Positions 28,501-37,815 of a stretch of DNA of 64,000 nt are shown one piece after another. A program made the position numbers and the translations under genes. The stretch covers positions 23,143,522 through 23,207,521 of the forward strand of contig NC_072449.1 of NCBI RefSeq assembly GCF_027596085.1, in the 5' to 3' direction. Each line of letters opens with the position of its first letter. Position 1 is the stretch's first letter. A model generated the notes under the pieces. That model searched no databases. It was not told the DNA's origin and was given only the letters and a program-made list of their open reading frames with translations. This DNA is from Anoplopoma fimbria (Eukaryota > Chordata > Actinopteri > Perciformes > Anoplopomatidae).

Positions 28501-31500
28501 GCCTCAATCTAGCAGCCACCTAGATTAATATATTGGAAAGAATTAACTTTGAATTAGAATCAGAGTATTGCCCGCGGCTCTCAGCAAGTGAGGTCTGACA
28601 CAGAGGTTAGAAATAACTCACTGAATGCAGAAGGACTCATTAAGATTAGTCATATTGCTTTTTTTTTTTTCTTCTTGCTAGGACAGCCATCTGATGTACA
28701 GTATGTAGGCCTAAATGCAGTATAAACCACAACCCCCCCCCCAAATCCCTAATCTGAGGAACTCTAACATTTCATTATGAAATATCTGTTAAATAGAAGA
28801 GATTAAAAGCTGGATATGATTCGTAGGAGATGGGCTTCACCTTAATGCTTCGTCCTGAGCTTGTGTCTTCTTTGCTGAGCTCAGGGCCGGCTCTGGTTCC
28901 AAACCACCGTTCACCACCGGCTTTGGAGGGCTGGACGAGGGCTTCATGGGAGAAAAGAGACATCGAGGCTCTGGTCTTCTCCTTTGAGGGGATCTGTTGA
29001 GATAATAGCAGAGGGAATAGGACTCATTTTCTATCTTTTCTTTACCATCACATATTACATAAATATTGCTTGGATACCGATTTGGAAAGGCCTCCAATAA
29101 CACAGTGAATGAAAGCTATTAGTCCAGCAACTTAGAATACTATTTTTATGATGAAACCTGCTCACATCCACCATCTGGCTGAAAACTGAACGACTTGTAA
29201 ATGGTCTCTCGGGGCACTTTTTCCCCTTAAAATTTTAAATGTTATCGTGTCACATTGATTCAAAACCCATTAACGTATTCATACTTAATGGAAACTGTTA
29301 CCTTGACATTAGAGTTTTAGACTTTTCGGTACATAACATTCACAACAATATAATCATAGTTATATAATGACTTCAGTCATCCAGTGTGCAAAAACATTGG
29401 TGAACAATAATAGCTTTTTATTTTTTTTAAACGAATATGTCATCAGTTGTTCTGACTGATAGAAGGCTCACCGTTGTGGAGGAGGAGAGTGAGGCGATGC
29501 AGGCATCCAGGGCACAGAGTGCTCTTTTTGAGGGAGTTGGTTCACTCTGAGCTGAGAGGAGACTGTAGGCTGCTGGAAACCTGCTTCTTGTATCTGATTA
29601 CGCTATGACAAAGAAAATTAAAAATGTATGTTAGGATTGTTTATATGATCCTCACATTGTTTCAATCTTTGAAGTGACCTCTGGCACACGTTCATACACC
29701 TATTTCACGGTGGGTTTTAACAAAACCCAAATCACACTGCTTCTAATATAATATGAAAGATTTCCAGTGTGTTACAACATATCTAATCCAGTTTTCAGCT
29801 TTGTAGAAGTAAAGCCAACACCTTAATTATAACGTCAGCCTTGCTTCTCCCAGAGTGTAGATCCCCTCCTTCTCTGCAGGTGGTGTTTGTCTGAGGTCGT
29901 CCCCGCGGCTCTCTCTGGGCAAGGCTCTGCAGGCCGGCCCTGAGCACCTCTCTTCTGTTCATGAGCTGGTGAGAAGCAGTTTTGGGCTTCTGTGAGGCCA
30001 TTCTCTTACCTGATGACACAAATGAAACATTTGACTTGTTGTTATCTTAACTTATTTTATCCCATGTAAATAGAAATGAAGGAATAGCTTTGGCTCTACA
30101 TCCCTTTTAGTGATAAAGAGCTGGAAGTAATTCAGCTTGGGACTTGGGAGGCTAGGGCATCACAACAAAACACCTGCAATTAAACAATTAGCTAACACTC
30201 TTGACAACCAGTTGGATCCCTAAGCTCTTTGAAGGTGTTTGTGTCATTTCTTCCACAGGATGCCTCTCAGCCCAATAAGAGCCAGCAGGAGTTAACTGCT
30301 CATAAGACTAAGCAGTGGGGGTCCAACAGCCAGAGTCCTGCACTTCAATTCCTGTTTTTCCTATCACTTCTTCATGGCTCCAAATAAATGTTAAGCCTGG
30401 TGCGCCCATTTAAGCACAGTGGGAGGCCCAAACACAACTGCACAAAAGCCATTAGGTGCCTTCCAGGTACTCTGGAGACTATACGGTTTGTCATTTATCA
30501 AAAGGTATACACATAATTTACTTTCTGGGCATTTTTCAGCAGGGAATTATGAAGGGAAATACTGCATTTAAATAAGATACATGGGGTTTGAAAATATATT
30601 AATAAATACTGTTGCTGAGGGTAGAAAAATAAAAAAACAGGTTACAAATGACTCATAAAGTCACACTTGTACAAATGGCTAACTAAAGAGACGTTAACGC
30701 TTTTAAACACGCTAACAAGGTCCAGGCAAAAGAGCACTCACCATGGACTGCTCTTTTGGGATTTCCTGGTTTTCGAGGACCTCGAACAGTTGACTTGCTG
30801 GGACCCCTGGGTGCACTCGTAGGCGACGTGCTGCGATGAGGAGACTTCCTGTGTGGAGGACATGCCTCGGCCTGCATCTTTTCGAGCAGCTGTTGCTTAT
30901 TGAGGGCAGAATCCAAAATCTAAGCAGAATAGAGTAACAAGACATTAAACCAATGCCTCCATAAAATAAGCTGCATTTGTAGACATAGCATAAAATATCA
31001 ATTAATAAAACAAGTTAGAAAAAAACTATTTACAATCAATTTACTGTCCTATAAAAAATAAACAACTTAAGAAAGACACTTTTTCGTAACAGAAATACTA
31101 TAAACCAAGGACCACATGCAGTGCATTCATAAAGTAGAAGGAGTAAATGACAAAAATGCCTAAAATGTAAGTGCCGACTCTCAGCTTTAATTTGATGGTA
31201 TTAACATCGACATCAGATTAATGCTGTTGGAACTGTGGACCTTTCGATTCATGATCTCACAATGTTGGAGGACACAAAGTTATTTGGAAAGTTTGACTAA
31301 GACTTGAATAAAGTCACCTTATGTTCCAGTCAAATACAGCTGTTAGTCTATGACCCAAGAACAACGGCCGACACCATTCTTTAATCTTTCCATGTGATGC
31401 TCTGTCAGACCTGTGCTGCGGTTAGCTTCACTTGATGCATGTTTTGGGGAATTGTTGCCTTTAGTTTGTCATTAGTAAGCACTTTGAAATGTCTAAGTGA

Positions 31501-34500
31501 TGACATGTGCCTTGCCATCAGTAAGTAATACACATAGTCAGCTGGACTGGGGTCAGGTGACTGACTTCAGGCGACTAGTATGCAACTCATTCGACAAAAC
31601 ACCATTTCAGTTGATTATTGTTCTATATAGTCCTCACATTGGGGGACTTTTTATAAAAAATAGTCCACACAATAGTTTTAACATTTCAAATGCGCTGTGC
31701 TAGAATTGTGCCAAAACAATGAAAATCTGTATTATGGTCCAAATACTTTCTGATTTGTACTTAATGCTCCTTACGTCTAGTTTTTGCAGGATGTCGAAGG
31801 CCGTCTCTGAACCCTGTTCTGCCTCAACCTTAGCTGAGCACATAGAGAGCTGGCGAATCAGCTGGCCCAGCTCTTTGTAATAAGGGGGTACCTTGCCATG
31901 AGCAAGGTCTGAAAGCTGGTTGACAACAAACTGCAAGACCCTTAGTGTCCCTCTGTGGGCAGCTGCAAGTCTGTTTATTGTCGTGGACTGAAAGAAGAAC
32001 AGAAAGTAAATTAGTTTACCATTAAGTAAAACAGATATCTTGATCATTTTTTCACTTTATGAAATCTCCTTTTAGCAAAAACAAAATTTATTTAAAGAAT
32101 TATAGTATGTGGTAAAATACTGGCACACTAAACTGTTATTTGAGCATCATGTTTATAACAAACAGCTTGGTATTTTGTTTTATGCCTGTCATAGAAACAA
32201 ATACCATTAATTTGTGTGTTTAAATACCTAAATGGCATGAAGAACATTTATCTTTTGAGGGACAGGAGCCCCAAAAAATTTGTTTTACTTCAACAAATAA
32301 AAAAAGCTCTAAACAACAGTAAATGTGTGACAATGCTGAAGACTTACCTTTTTGGTGTCCCACATTTTCTGGCTTCGTAGTTTCTCGATATCTTCTTGTA
32401 TCTCTTTTACCTTTTCAACACAGATTTTGGGGAACAGTGTTTATAGATAGAGAGCAAATAAAAAGTCAATGAGAGGATCTATTTCAGTACATGTGGTAGA
32501 TATTTAAGTACCTGTTGCTGGAGAACATAGATGACACGTGCTGAGCGGCCTGCCTGCTTCTGCCTGCGCATCTCCAACTTAATTTGCTCTTCAGGCTCCA
32601 GCGGCTCCTCCATTTCCCCCCTGTTGGTAAAATACCATTATTCATCAATATGCATGTAATGTCATACCATATGAAAAATGTGCCGTTTTCTGGGGGTACA
32701 AAATTGTGATAACTTTTGTGATATAATTTTATCAACACTAAGATCCAAGTCTAGTGTAACAAGCTGTTTTTGTGGGTTACCTCTTTTGGAGAGTGCTTCT
32801 ATTTTCTGAATGTACACTTCCAGCTCATTTTGCAGCTTGGCGACCTCCTGGCTTAAAGGTGCATGTTTGCCTCCTTCAAATTGCCTTGGGCCAGGGTCCC
32901 TGGTTGGAGGCGACTGGCCAATCCGAGGCATGGAACCAATGGGACGTTTCTGGGGCTTGTTCGCTGCCAATTTGGCTCCAGATCGGGCTGAGTTTATTTT
33001 TGGACTGGAGGTCTTAAACTTGGTCTTATTCGGAGTGGAGGTAAGCTCCTGTAGAGAGAGAAAAAGACTTATTGACTGAAGAAAACAGCAATAATTCCTT
33101 AAAAGGATATTAACCAGTAAAGTAATAATAACAAAATGTGTGCCATTGATCTACATCACTTACCTTGAGCAGCTCTACATCACTTGTTTCATGGAGGGAG
33201 GCGTCCTGAGAGAGTTTGGCAGGGGATTTTGTCAGTGAATCAAGGCGCCTACGTCTCAGATCTCGCTTGGCCAGCCGCACCGCAGCCCGCAGTCTCTCCT
33301 CCGACAGAGTGGTGAAGCTGATGGAGCTTCTGGTGCTTTCTACATTCTCACGCTCCTCTGACAGTGGCAGCAGCCTTTCTATCACGATGGGGGCTGGCGG
33401 GCGTACATGGGTGGCACGGTTGCTGGTACTTGCAGGGAAGGCTTCACTGAACAATAGCTGTGGCGTGTAAAAAGACAATCTCTTAACCTGTCTTGTGTGT
33501 GATATAAACAGCAATTGTCTCAAAACTTTACATTAAATTAAAACATAAATAATATTGATCCAAGAGAATGTCAAGCAGCTTTCAGGTGTCAAAATATTGA
33601 ACCTAAACTACATAAACTCCTCTCCACCATGGAAACGTGGAAAGAGGACAGAGTACACAAACACACCTAATCATGCTTTTCACACCACATTCTCAACATA
33701 TATTTCTGTATTTCACTGAATTTGAACCCTTTTGCCAATCTGTATAGTGCCATTAGCTAAATACAATCCATTGAATGCAATGGAAAGTGATAGCTCTCAA
33801 TAAATCCTACCTTCATGAAGTTTAATGTTTAAACTGCTTTTAATAAGGTTTTGATTCAGATTGATTTGATCATGTTGGGGGTTGTACTCAGTTCTGTTGA
33901 TCGACACTGTGTTATAGTGACAGGTGATTCTAATATCTACTCTACCACATTCACATAAGTGGTCAACATATTAGAAATACCTCTTTGTACAATGCAATAC
34001 AATTCCAAGAGCACTACACAACACCGTCCCACAAACGATAATATACAATTAACTTGAATCAAGACTCAACAGTTTCAACAAAACATAACATTGTAGCGTT
34101 CATGAATGGAGGATGTACAATGCCTATAAAAAGTATTCACCCCCCTTGGATGTTTCACCCTTTTGTTGCTTTTATACATGAAATCATGGTCAATATAATT
34201 TGGCTTTTTTGACAAGAATTTGCAAAAGAAAAAGTTTGTAAAAATCTGTTTTCACTTTGACATGAAAGAAGCTTTTTTTTTGCAAATTCTTGTCAAAAAA
34301 GCCAAATTATATTGACCATGATTTCATGTATAAAAGCAACAAAAGGGTGAAACATCCAAGGGGCTGAATACTTTTTATAGGCATTGCTGGTGTATCAGAC
34401 TGAATGTGGCTCAGCTAACGTCAGTTGTAGCACATAAACCAGTTGTTGTTGTTTACCTTGGTTTGGGACATGACAGCAGCTAAATCGTTGCTGTTGTGGA

Positions 34501-34585
34501 CGTTTCGGGATGGAGGTAAAACAACCCAGTTTCTCCCTGGACTTTGCTGTCCTTCAGAAGGCGTGGGGCCGCTCAGAGCAGTCAT
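17267..34585 (-). CDS. kiaa0753: Protein moonraker (KIAA0753/OFIP), whole coding span, 18 exons
   Basis: Moonraker is a centriolar-satellite and centriole protein that in vertebrates works with OFD1 and FOR20 in ciliogenesis and with CEP63 in centriole duplication. Here 18 minus-strand exons join into about 912 codons (human about 967). Each block aligns in order with the human protein as I remember it: [16 protein letters not shown] near the N terminus, RLAAAHRG and [11 protein letters not shown] in the middle, [10 protein letters not shown], then [16 protein letters not shown] and [13 protein letters not shown] at the C terminus. Coding exons total 2,738 nt, one base short of a multiple of three; the deficit maps to the exon 3/4 junction (see findings). 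The first in-frame ATG is at 34585 (reading leftward); the only candidate further upstream in frame is a TTG. The gene is head to head with txndc17, as in mammals. Identity is certain; a few splice borders are inferred from phase and GT-AG rules only. Confidence 0.95.
17421..19039 (-). other. moonraker intron 17
   Basis: 1.6 kb. Apart from the (GA)n tract near 18.55 kb I see no coding potential or recognised element. Confidence 0.8.
18542..18592. repeat. (GA)n microsatellite followed by an A run
   Basis: About 50 bases of GA, then about 12 A, inside moonraker intron 17. Confidence 0.97.
19040..19273 (-). CDS. kiaa0753: moonraker exon 17
   Basis: Phase 2 to 2, 77 full codons, acceptor ccacag and donor gtaagg. 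A variable acidic part ([15 protein letters not shown]; human NGNSLDESVGTEEG) is followed by the conserved [20 protein letters not shown], matching human [20 protein letters not shown]. Confidence 0.96.
20690..20930 (+). mobile_element. LINE-like 3' tail fragment
   Basis: GGAGGCTTCAAATAAGCCCA then GTGGGCTTTCTGCCTCTTCC, followed by an AT-rich part and a degenerate AATAAACTAA tail, resembles fish non-LTR 3' ends. Clade not assigned. Confidence 0.45.
22497..22580. repeat. (TA)n microsatellite
   Basis: About 84 bases of TA running directly into a Tc1-like terminus. Confidence 0.98.
22581..22838 (+). mobile_element. Truncated Tc1/mariner-like 5' end
   Basis: Begins CAGTGGGGCAAAAAAGTATT, the familiar terminus of a fish Tc1-like family, and follows it through TAGTCAGCCACCAATTGTGC, AAATCACATTGTAGGATTTT and TCTGTCCTCCACTCGTT, then departs into unrelated sequence. 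No transposase remains. TA target sequence adjoins on the left. Confidence 0.8.
25120..25212 (+). mobile_element. LINE-like 3' tail fragment
   Basis: CTGCTGCTGTAACCCTGCAA then ATGTCCCCACTGTGGGACTA followed by an AGGATTATTTTTATTATTAA tail, a common fish non-LTR 3' end (possibly Rex1-like). Confidence 0.55.
25536..25656 (-). CDS. kiaa0753: moonraker exon 16
   Basis: Phase 1 to 2, acceptor tcccag and donor gtgggt. It contains [20 protein letters not shown] and IVLKKP, matching human LSPHPIRITKTVDRKDPA and NIMLERP. A 6.26-kb intron follows, the largest in the gene. Confidence 0.93.
25922..26003 (-). CDS. kiaa0753: moonraker exon 15
   Basis: Phase 0 to 1, acceptor gagcag and donor gtaaaa. [20 protein letters not shown] followed by WDRPGAA aligns with human [20 protein letters not shown]. 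Confidence 0.95.
26195..26365 (-). CDS. kiaa0753: moonraker exon 14
   Basis: 57 codons, phase 0 to 0, acceptor ccccag and donor gtgaga. An acidic helical stretch, [19 protein letters not shown], is followed by [14 protein letters not shown], matching human DFLEDCASELWAV and PDLEIMMRRMEEME. Confidence 0.93.
26508..26579 (-). CDS. kiaa0753: moonraker exon 13
   Basis: 24 codons, phase 0 to 0: [20 protein letters not shown] then AAER. Acceptor tttcag, donor gtgagc. A second AG three bases downstream would drop the first Gln. Assigned by phase and position. Confidence 0.8.
26834..26921 (-). CDS. kiaa0753: moonraker exon 12
   Basis: Phase 2 to 0, acceptor tttacag and donor gtagga. It encodes [20 protein letters not shown] then IQPLLDEAQ, corresponding to human KVEEAVLDRLKPLLVKAQ. 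Confidence 0.9.
26922..28172 (-). other. moonraker intron 11
   Basis: 1.25 kb between exons 12 and 11. No recognised element; a short GGA-rich stretch occurs at about 27,970. Confidence 0.75.
28173..28262 (-). CDS. kiaa0753: moonraker exon 11
   Basis: Phase 2 to 2, 29 full codons: [20 protein letters not shown] then EEARRIQTL. It matches the human helical segment with [20 protein letters not shown]. Strongly charged, predicted coiled coil. Confidence 0.92.
28841..28993 (-). CDS. kiaa0753: moonraker exon 10
   Basis: Phase 2 to 2. It encodes [20 protein letters not shown] followed by PPKPVVNGG and ends near AQDEALR. A Pro/Ser/Lys-rich linker. The TGA just past the edge lies in the intron (AG followed by gtgaag). 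Confidence 0.85.
29472..29602 (-). CDS. kiaa0753: moonraker exon 9
   Basis: 43 codons plus two bases, phase 0 to 2, acceptor gtcatag and donor gtgagc. It contains [20 protein letters not shown] and [13 protein letters not shown], lining up with human [20 protein letters not shown] and PWIPPNPTSPPASPK. Confidence 0.92.
29822..30009 (-). CDS. kiaa0753: moonraker exon 8
   Basis: Phase 1 in, phase 0 out, 62 full codons starting [14 protein letters not shown], rich in Arg, Gln and Ser. Acceptor catcag. The donor, AAG followed by gtgttg, is weaker than the others, so the 3' edge is less certain, but it restores the phase exon 9 needs. Confidence 0.75.
30742..30919 (-). CDS. kiaa0753: moonraker exon 7
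   Basis: 59 codons plus one base (phase 1 out), acceptor tgcttag and donor gtgagt. It starts [20 protein letters not shown] and continues as a basic Ser/Pro-rich low-complexity linker ([19 protein letters not shown]). Assigned by position and phase; sequence conservation is weak. Confidence 0.8.
31126..31770. mobile_element. Decayed DNA transposon in a moonraker intron
   Basis: GACTCTCAGCTTTAATTTGA, GTCAGACCTGTGCTGCGGTT, GCATGTTTTGGGGAATTGTT and GGTCCAAATACTTTCTGAT match segments of a Tc1-like fish element as I remember it. Reading frames are destroyed. It ends a few bases from exon 6. Confidence 0.45.
31775..31987 (-). CDS. kiaa0753: moonraker exon 6
   Basis: 71 codons, phase 0 to 0, acceptor tttcag and donor gtaagg. 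It carries [20 protein letters not shown] and [20 protein letters not shown], among the best-conserved moonraker segments (human KLAAAHRGAIRALQ and [20 protein letters not shown]). A decayed transposon lies immediately downstream in the intron. Confidence 0.95.
32348..32410 (-). CDS. kiaa0753: moonraker exon 5
   Basis: 21 codons, phase 0 to 0: [14 protein letters not shown] then KMWDTKK. The matching human segment starts VKEIQEELDKLSPHK. Acceptor tgaaaag, donor gtaagt. Confidence 0.88.
32512..32620 (-). CDS. kiaa0753: moonraker exon 4 (frame anomaly at its 5' edge)
   Basis: The conserved reading, from the GAA codon at 32616, gives 35 codons containing [20 protein letters not shown] and ending VLQQQ; human has [20 protein letters not shown]. 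The acceptor is accaacag followed by five G (a six-G run including the G of AG). Joined to the phase-1 end of exon 3, the frame is off by one base (one missing or two extra). An assembly error in the homopolymer is the simplest explanation. Donor gtactt. Confidence 0.85.
32781..33048 (-). CDS. kiaa0753: moonraker exon 3
   Basis: 89 codons plus one base, acceptor ctacag and donor gtaacc. A Ser/Pro/Lys-rich linker leads into a predicted helix, [20 protein letters not shown], matching human RLQKELSSCIHKIEEVTK. It ends in phase 1, which does not fit the phase exon 4 needs. Confidence 0.9.
33164..33457 (-). CDS. kiaa0753: moonraker exon 2
   Basis: 98 codons, phase 0 to 0, acceptor ccacag and donor gtaagt. 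It contains [20 protein letters not shown], which aligns with the human segment [20 protein letters not shown], followed by a basic stretch ([10 protein letters not shown]). This is the most conserved block of the N-terminal region. Confidence 0.92.
34118..34386. mobile_element. Hairpin MITE (Tc1/mariner-type) in moonraker intron 1
   Basis: About 269 bases, almost all inverted repeat. The left arm starts CAATGCCTATAAAAAGTATT (34118) and the right arm is its near-perfect reverse complement ending at 34386. Arms are about 110 bases with a roughly 50-base centre. Key phrase CACCCTTTTGTTGCTTTTAT. It lies 70 bases from the exon 1 donor. Confidence 0.88.
34457..34585 (-). CDS. kiaa0753: moonraker exon 1 (start codon)
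   Basis: 43 codons from ATG (34583-34585), ending ...VMSQTK before donor gtaaac, phase 0. The sequence is poorly conserved against the human N terminus, so the start rests on being the first in-frame ATG facing the promoter interval. The intron that follows holds a hairpin MITE. Confidence 0.8.
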
Positions 34586-35286
34586 TACAGCGAAAACAAC
34601 CGACAAGCTCCGTCTGAAACACCTCACAACACTCAACGCTTAATGCGAATGGATTAGCATTAGCAAGCTAACTACACTTTTAAATTAAGGTTTGCAAACA
34701 TTACATTATTCCTAAAATAATACATTCGACCAACGCTTTTATATATTTTTCCCCCAGTTCGGACATACATTATAAAATAACTATGCTCGTAGTGTCGCTA
34801 ACTGGAAGTTATCTAAAATAATGGAACATGTTTAACTTTTTAAATTTCAGCCCAAGCTTCTTCTCTCGGGTTTGAAACGGCGCCATGACAACAACAGAAC
34901 GCCGCCGAACGGAAGTAGTTTTTCTTTTTTTTTGTACCAACTACGGATCCTCAAAGAAGTCAAACATCAACGCAACCGCATTGTTAAATTGTAAAAAATT
35001 TTTTATAAAACATGCACTTTATTGCGATCATTTCTGAATGTATGAAACACTACCTTATGTGATTATTTAAAATGTAACTCATCTCCATGACAAAGGACAG
35101 TTTAAAAACGCTGAATATTACTGAGGGACAGGGTCACTTTAAGAACTTTTGCACAGACCGGAAGTGTTACTGTCACCTTTTCAGTATTTCTGTCAGGTCC
35201 AGTGTTCAGAGGAGTAGTATTTCTGATAACACTTGTTAGTGCTTCGTAGTAGGTTTGTGCATTTTAACACTAACTCGGTCCAAACG
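34586..35286. promoter_or_regulatory. Divergent promoter interval of moonraker and txndc17
   Basis: Only 701 bases separate the two start codons, so both 5' UTRs and promoters must lie here. ETS-type core sites are visible: ACGGAAGT at 34909-34916 and CCGGAAGTG at 35158-35166. A short CG-rich stretch lies at 34876-34912. No clear TATA box. KIAA0753 and TXNDC17 are also head to head in mammals. Confidence 0.75.
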
Positions 35287-35431
35287 ATGGCTCATTACGA
35301 AGAAGTGGCTGTGCGCGGATATGATGAATTCTGTCAGGCTGTGTCTGAGAGAAAGGGAAAGGACATTTTTGCGTATTTCTCTGGTAATAAAGACGCCCAA
35401 GAAAAGAGCTGGTGCCCGGACTGTGTGAAAG
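35287..35431 (+). CDS. txndc17: txndc17 exon 1
   Basis: 48 codons plus one base, from ATG to the codons just after WCPDC (CVK), donor gtaatg. It carries both redox cysteines. Confidence 0.97.
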
Positions 35432-37343
35432 GTAATGTCATTTAATGTCTACCTGGACGTACCCTGTATAATACAGCCAACAGATGTGTGTAAGTTACTT
35501 CCATTTTGAGAAGACTTGATTGAAATGTCTGATCGTCTAACTTTTCATTGTTCTGGTAGTGAGATGTTCGTAAACTGTTTTCCTTAATTTGATCTCTCCT
35601 TCATTTACATTTGGTGCATTGTTGGTTTCAGCGGAGCCGATTGTAAGAGGACAGATGAGTCATCTTCCTGAGGGATCTGTCTTCATCTACTGTCAAGTGG
35701 GAGAAAGGGCCTAGTCAGTATTTTACTCTATTTGACTCTATTTGACTCTTCTATCTTTAATGGGAAACTGTTGTCACAAAACAAGAGCGCAGACCAAATT
35801 AGGGCTGCAGCCACCACTTAAATGACATGTTGAACCACCTGCTCTATGAAATATGATAAATAATGACCACTACAGGTAAAGAGAGCTCAGCAACATAACG
35901 TTACATCTCAAAAAATTATTGATTTACAGTTTGATCAACAGCCAAGAACTCAAACTGATTTGATGTAACATGATTTTGAAAGAGTATGAAATGGAGACAG
36001 AAGAATTATTTGTTAATTGTGAAGCCAGTAACAAGTATGTATACTTGATACATTACTAAAACGTATTATGTGATAAACAAAATATACATTTAAACATTTT
36101 CTGTTGTTCAACTGGCAATTTAATCCTCCCACAGTCCAAAGACATGCAGCTAAGGTTCATTGAAGACTCTAAATTGCCCGTAGGTGTGGATGTGAGTGTG
36201 AGTGGTTGTCTGTCTATACATGTCAGCCCTGCGACAGACTGGCGACCTGTCCAGGGTGTACCCTGCCTTCACCCATTGACAGCTGAGATCGGCTCCAGCA
36301 CCCCTGCGACCCTTAACTGGATAAGCAGGTTACGGAAAATGAATGAATGAATGAACTGGCAATTTAAGCAACTAATGGTTTTAGAATTACATTATGAAAT
36401 TGGATCTAGTTTTACATTTACATTTTAGGGAACTGACAAACTATGGACCCAGTTACAGTGAACTCAATTGTGAAATGTTACATTTCTAGACAGCCAGAAA
36501 GACTTGTGCTATGAGAATGAATTTGTGCATAAAAATAATCAATAAACCACAAAGGAATGGTAGCCGAGAGAAAAAATGTAGCTTTTAATAGTCAAGACAG
36601 AAGTATTTCTATAAGAAACTTCCTTATCTTTAAAACATTTGTTTTTGATATTGTGATATTTATACACATTCATTCATAAATCTGTATCACATGTTGACCA
36701 TCTGCATGCAAAGAATGGATTTGATAAGGCGATAACTGTACTAGACATATATACAATAGGCTTTTGTCTGTAAAAGACAAAAAGGGATTTCTTTACAATG
36801 GTATGTATACATGTATAATATAAATTAGCGCAACAAATAATGCTTATTCATAGATTTAATAATAATTTACTTCTTGAAAAAATGTCAGATTTTTGCAAAT
36901 ACAGTTTCATGTTGGAAAGCTTCAGCCTTACTGTGTCTGTTCTTTCAAATGTGGTACTGATTAATAATATCAGCTGCCTAATAATGGTTTTTTTTCACGC
37001 TTCAGTTGGAAGGATTCAAATAATGACTTCAAGAAGACCCTGAAGTTGAGTGGAGTTCCCACTCTGCTGCGATACGGCACGGTAAGAATAATTTCCCTGA
37101 TTATTTTATTGACATGATAAGAATAAAATGAGTTTTACTATAAATGTTTTACAGAAAGGGTAACATCCAGTCTCAAATAAAATGTTGCATATGAAAAGCA
37201 TAATCTTTTAATATATCTATAGTTAGAGTGGTCTTAAGCGTACATTTATCATCCCCCCTGTAAATCTGTTTCAGCCTCAGAAGTTGGTGGAGGAAGAATG
37301 CTTCAAAACCGATCTGGTGAGGATGATGTTCACTGAGGACTGA
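35287..37343 (+). CDS. txndc17: Thioredoxin domain-containing protein 17 (TRP14), 4 exons
   Basis: TRP14 is a cytosolic thioredoxin-related protein reduced by thioredoxin reductase 1; known substrates include L-cystine, PTP1B and the dynein light chain LC8. The joined exons (35287-35431, 35632-35713, 37006-37081, 37275-37343) give 123 residues, the same length as human. The active site WCPDC lies at residues 42-46 with Cys43 and Cys46, matching human numbering. Other conserved blocks are [41 protein letters not shown] and the cis-Pro segment [16 protein letters not shown]. All introns are GT-AG and phase-consistent. The ATG at 35287 is the only in-frame ATG at this N terminus. Intact. Confidence 0.97.
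35632..35713 (+). CDS. txndc17: txndc17 exon 2
   Basis: Acceptor tttcag; encodes [20 protein letters not shown] then QVGERA plus the first two bases of Tyr. The donor is TA followed by gtcagt, so unspliced reading meets TAG at once. Confidence 0.93.
36110..36367 (+). mobile_element. LINE-derived 3' fragment with a 14-bp target-site duplication
   Basis: The insert, 36124-36353, contains segments I recognise from fish non-LTR 3' ends (GACTCTAAATTGCCCGTAGG, CTGGCGACCTGTCCAGGGTG, GGATAAGCAGGTTACGG) and ends in an (ATGA)n tail. It is bounded by identical copies of AACTGGCAATTTAA at 36110-36123 and 36354-36367. It sits in txndc17 intron 2. The clade (L2- or RTE-like) is uncertain. Confidence 0.8.
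37006..37081 (+). CDS. txndc17: txndc17 exon 3
   Basis: Acceptor cttcag; completes Tyr, then [20 protein letters not shown] and LRYGT, donor gtaaga. It carries the cis-proline (GVP) typical of thioredoxin folds. Confidence 0.96.
37275..37343 (+). CDS. txndc17: txndc17 exon 4 (stop codon)
   Basis: Acceptor tttcag; [20 protein letters not shown] then ED and TGA. Human ends in the same FSED-type motif. Confidence 0.96.
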   Translation, partial: PQKLVEEECFKTDLVRMMFTED

Positions 37344-37815
37344 GGGATCCAAAGCTGTTCGCATCAGTCATTTCATCATTTCTTCAATGTTAAACAGTAA
37401 ATTCACCACCATTCAATCCCAGCATTATTGACAACTGTGCACTTGGTACATCTCCTTCTGGAATGTGATGCAAATCAGCAACTTTGTAAGGTCACAACCA
37501 AAATAATGAGCATCCAACGTAAGACATTGCTATTCAATTAATTCATTACTTGAACGTCTGCAAAGAGAAACATAAAGAACGGATGTAACTCTCGTACTTA
37601 TTCTTCTTGAGCTGCTTTATGTGCAATCACTTAATTATTGTTTGTAATTTGAGTTTGATATGTGTCTTTAAATGTAATGTTAATCTAAATAATAGTTGAT
37701 GACATTTTTTTTATTCTTAGGATTTTATTCATTGTGAACATTTTTATATGATTTTTTTTTTTGTGTGTGTTGCCTTGCAGTAAGACTGAAATAAAGTAGT
37801 ACTTGATGTTGAAAA
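37344..37815 (+). terminator. txndc17: txndc17 3' UTR with AATAAA
   Basis: A canonical AATAAA lies at 37790-37795, about 450 bases past the stop codon. The cleavage position is estimated. Confidence 0.65.

Larger units (their letters stand above)
28263..32347 (-). other. moonraker introns 5-10 (with exons 6-10)
   Basis: Introns of roughly 0.2-0.9 kb alternate with exons 6-10. Only the 30,920-31,774 intron holds a recognised repeat, a decayed DNA transposon. The rest is AT-rich unique-looking sequence. Confidence 0.7.
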
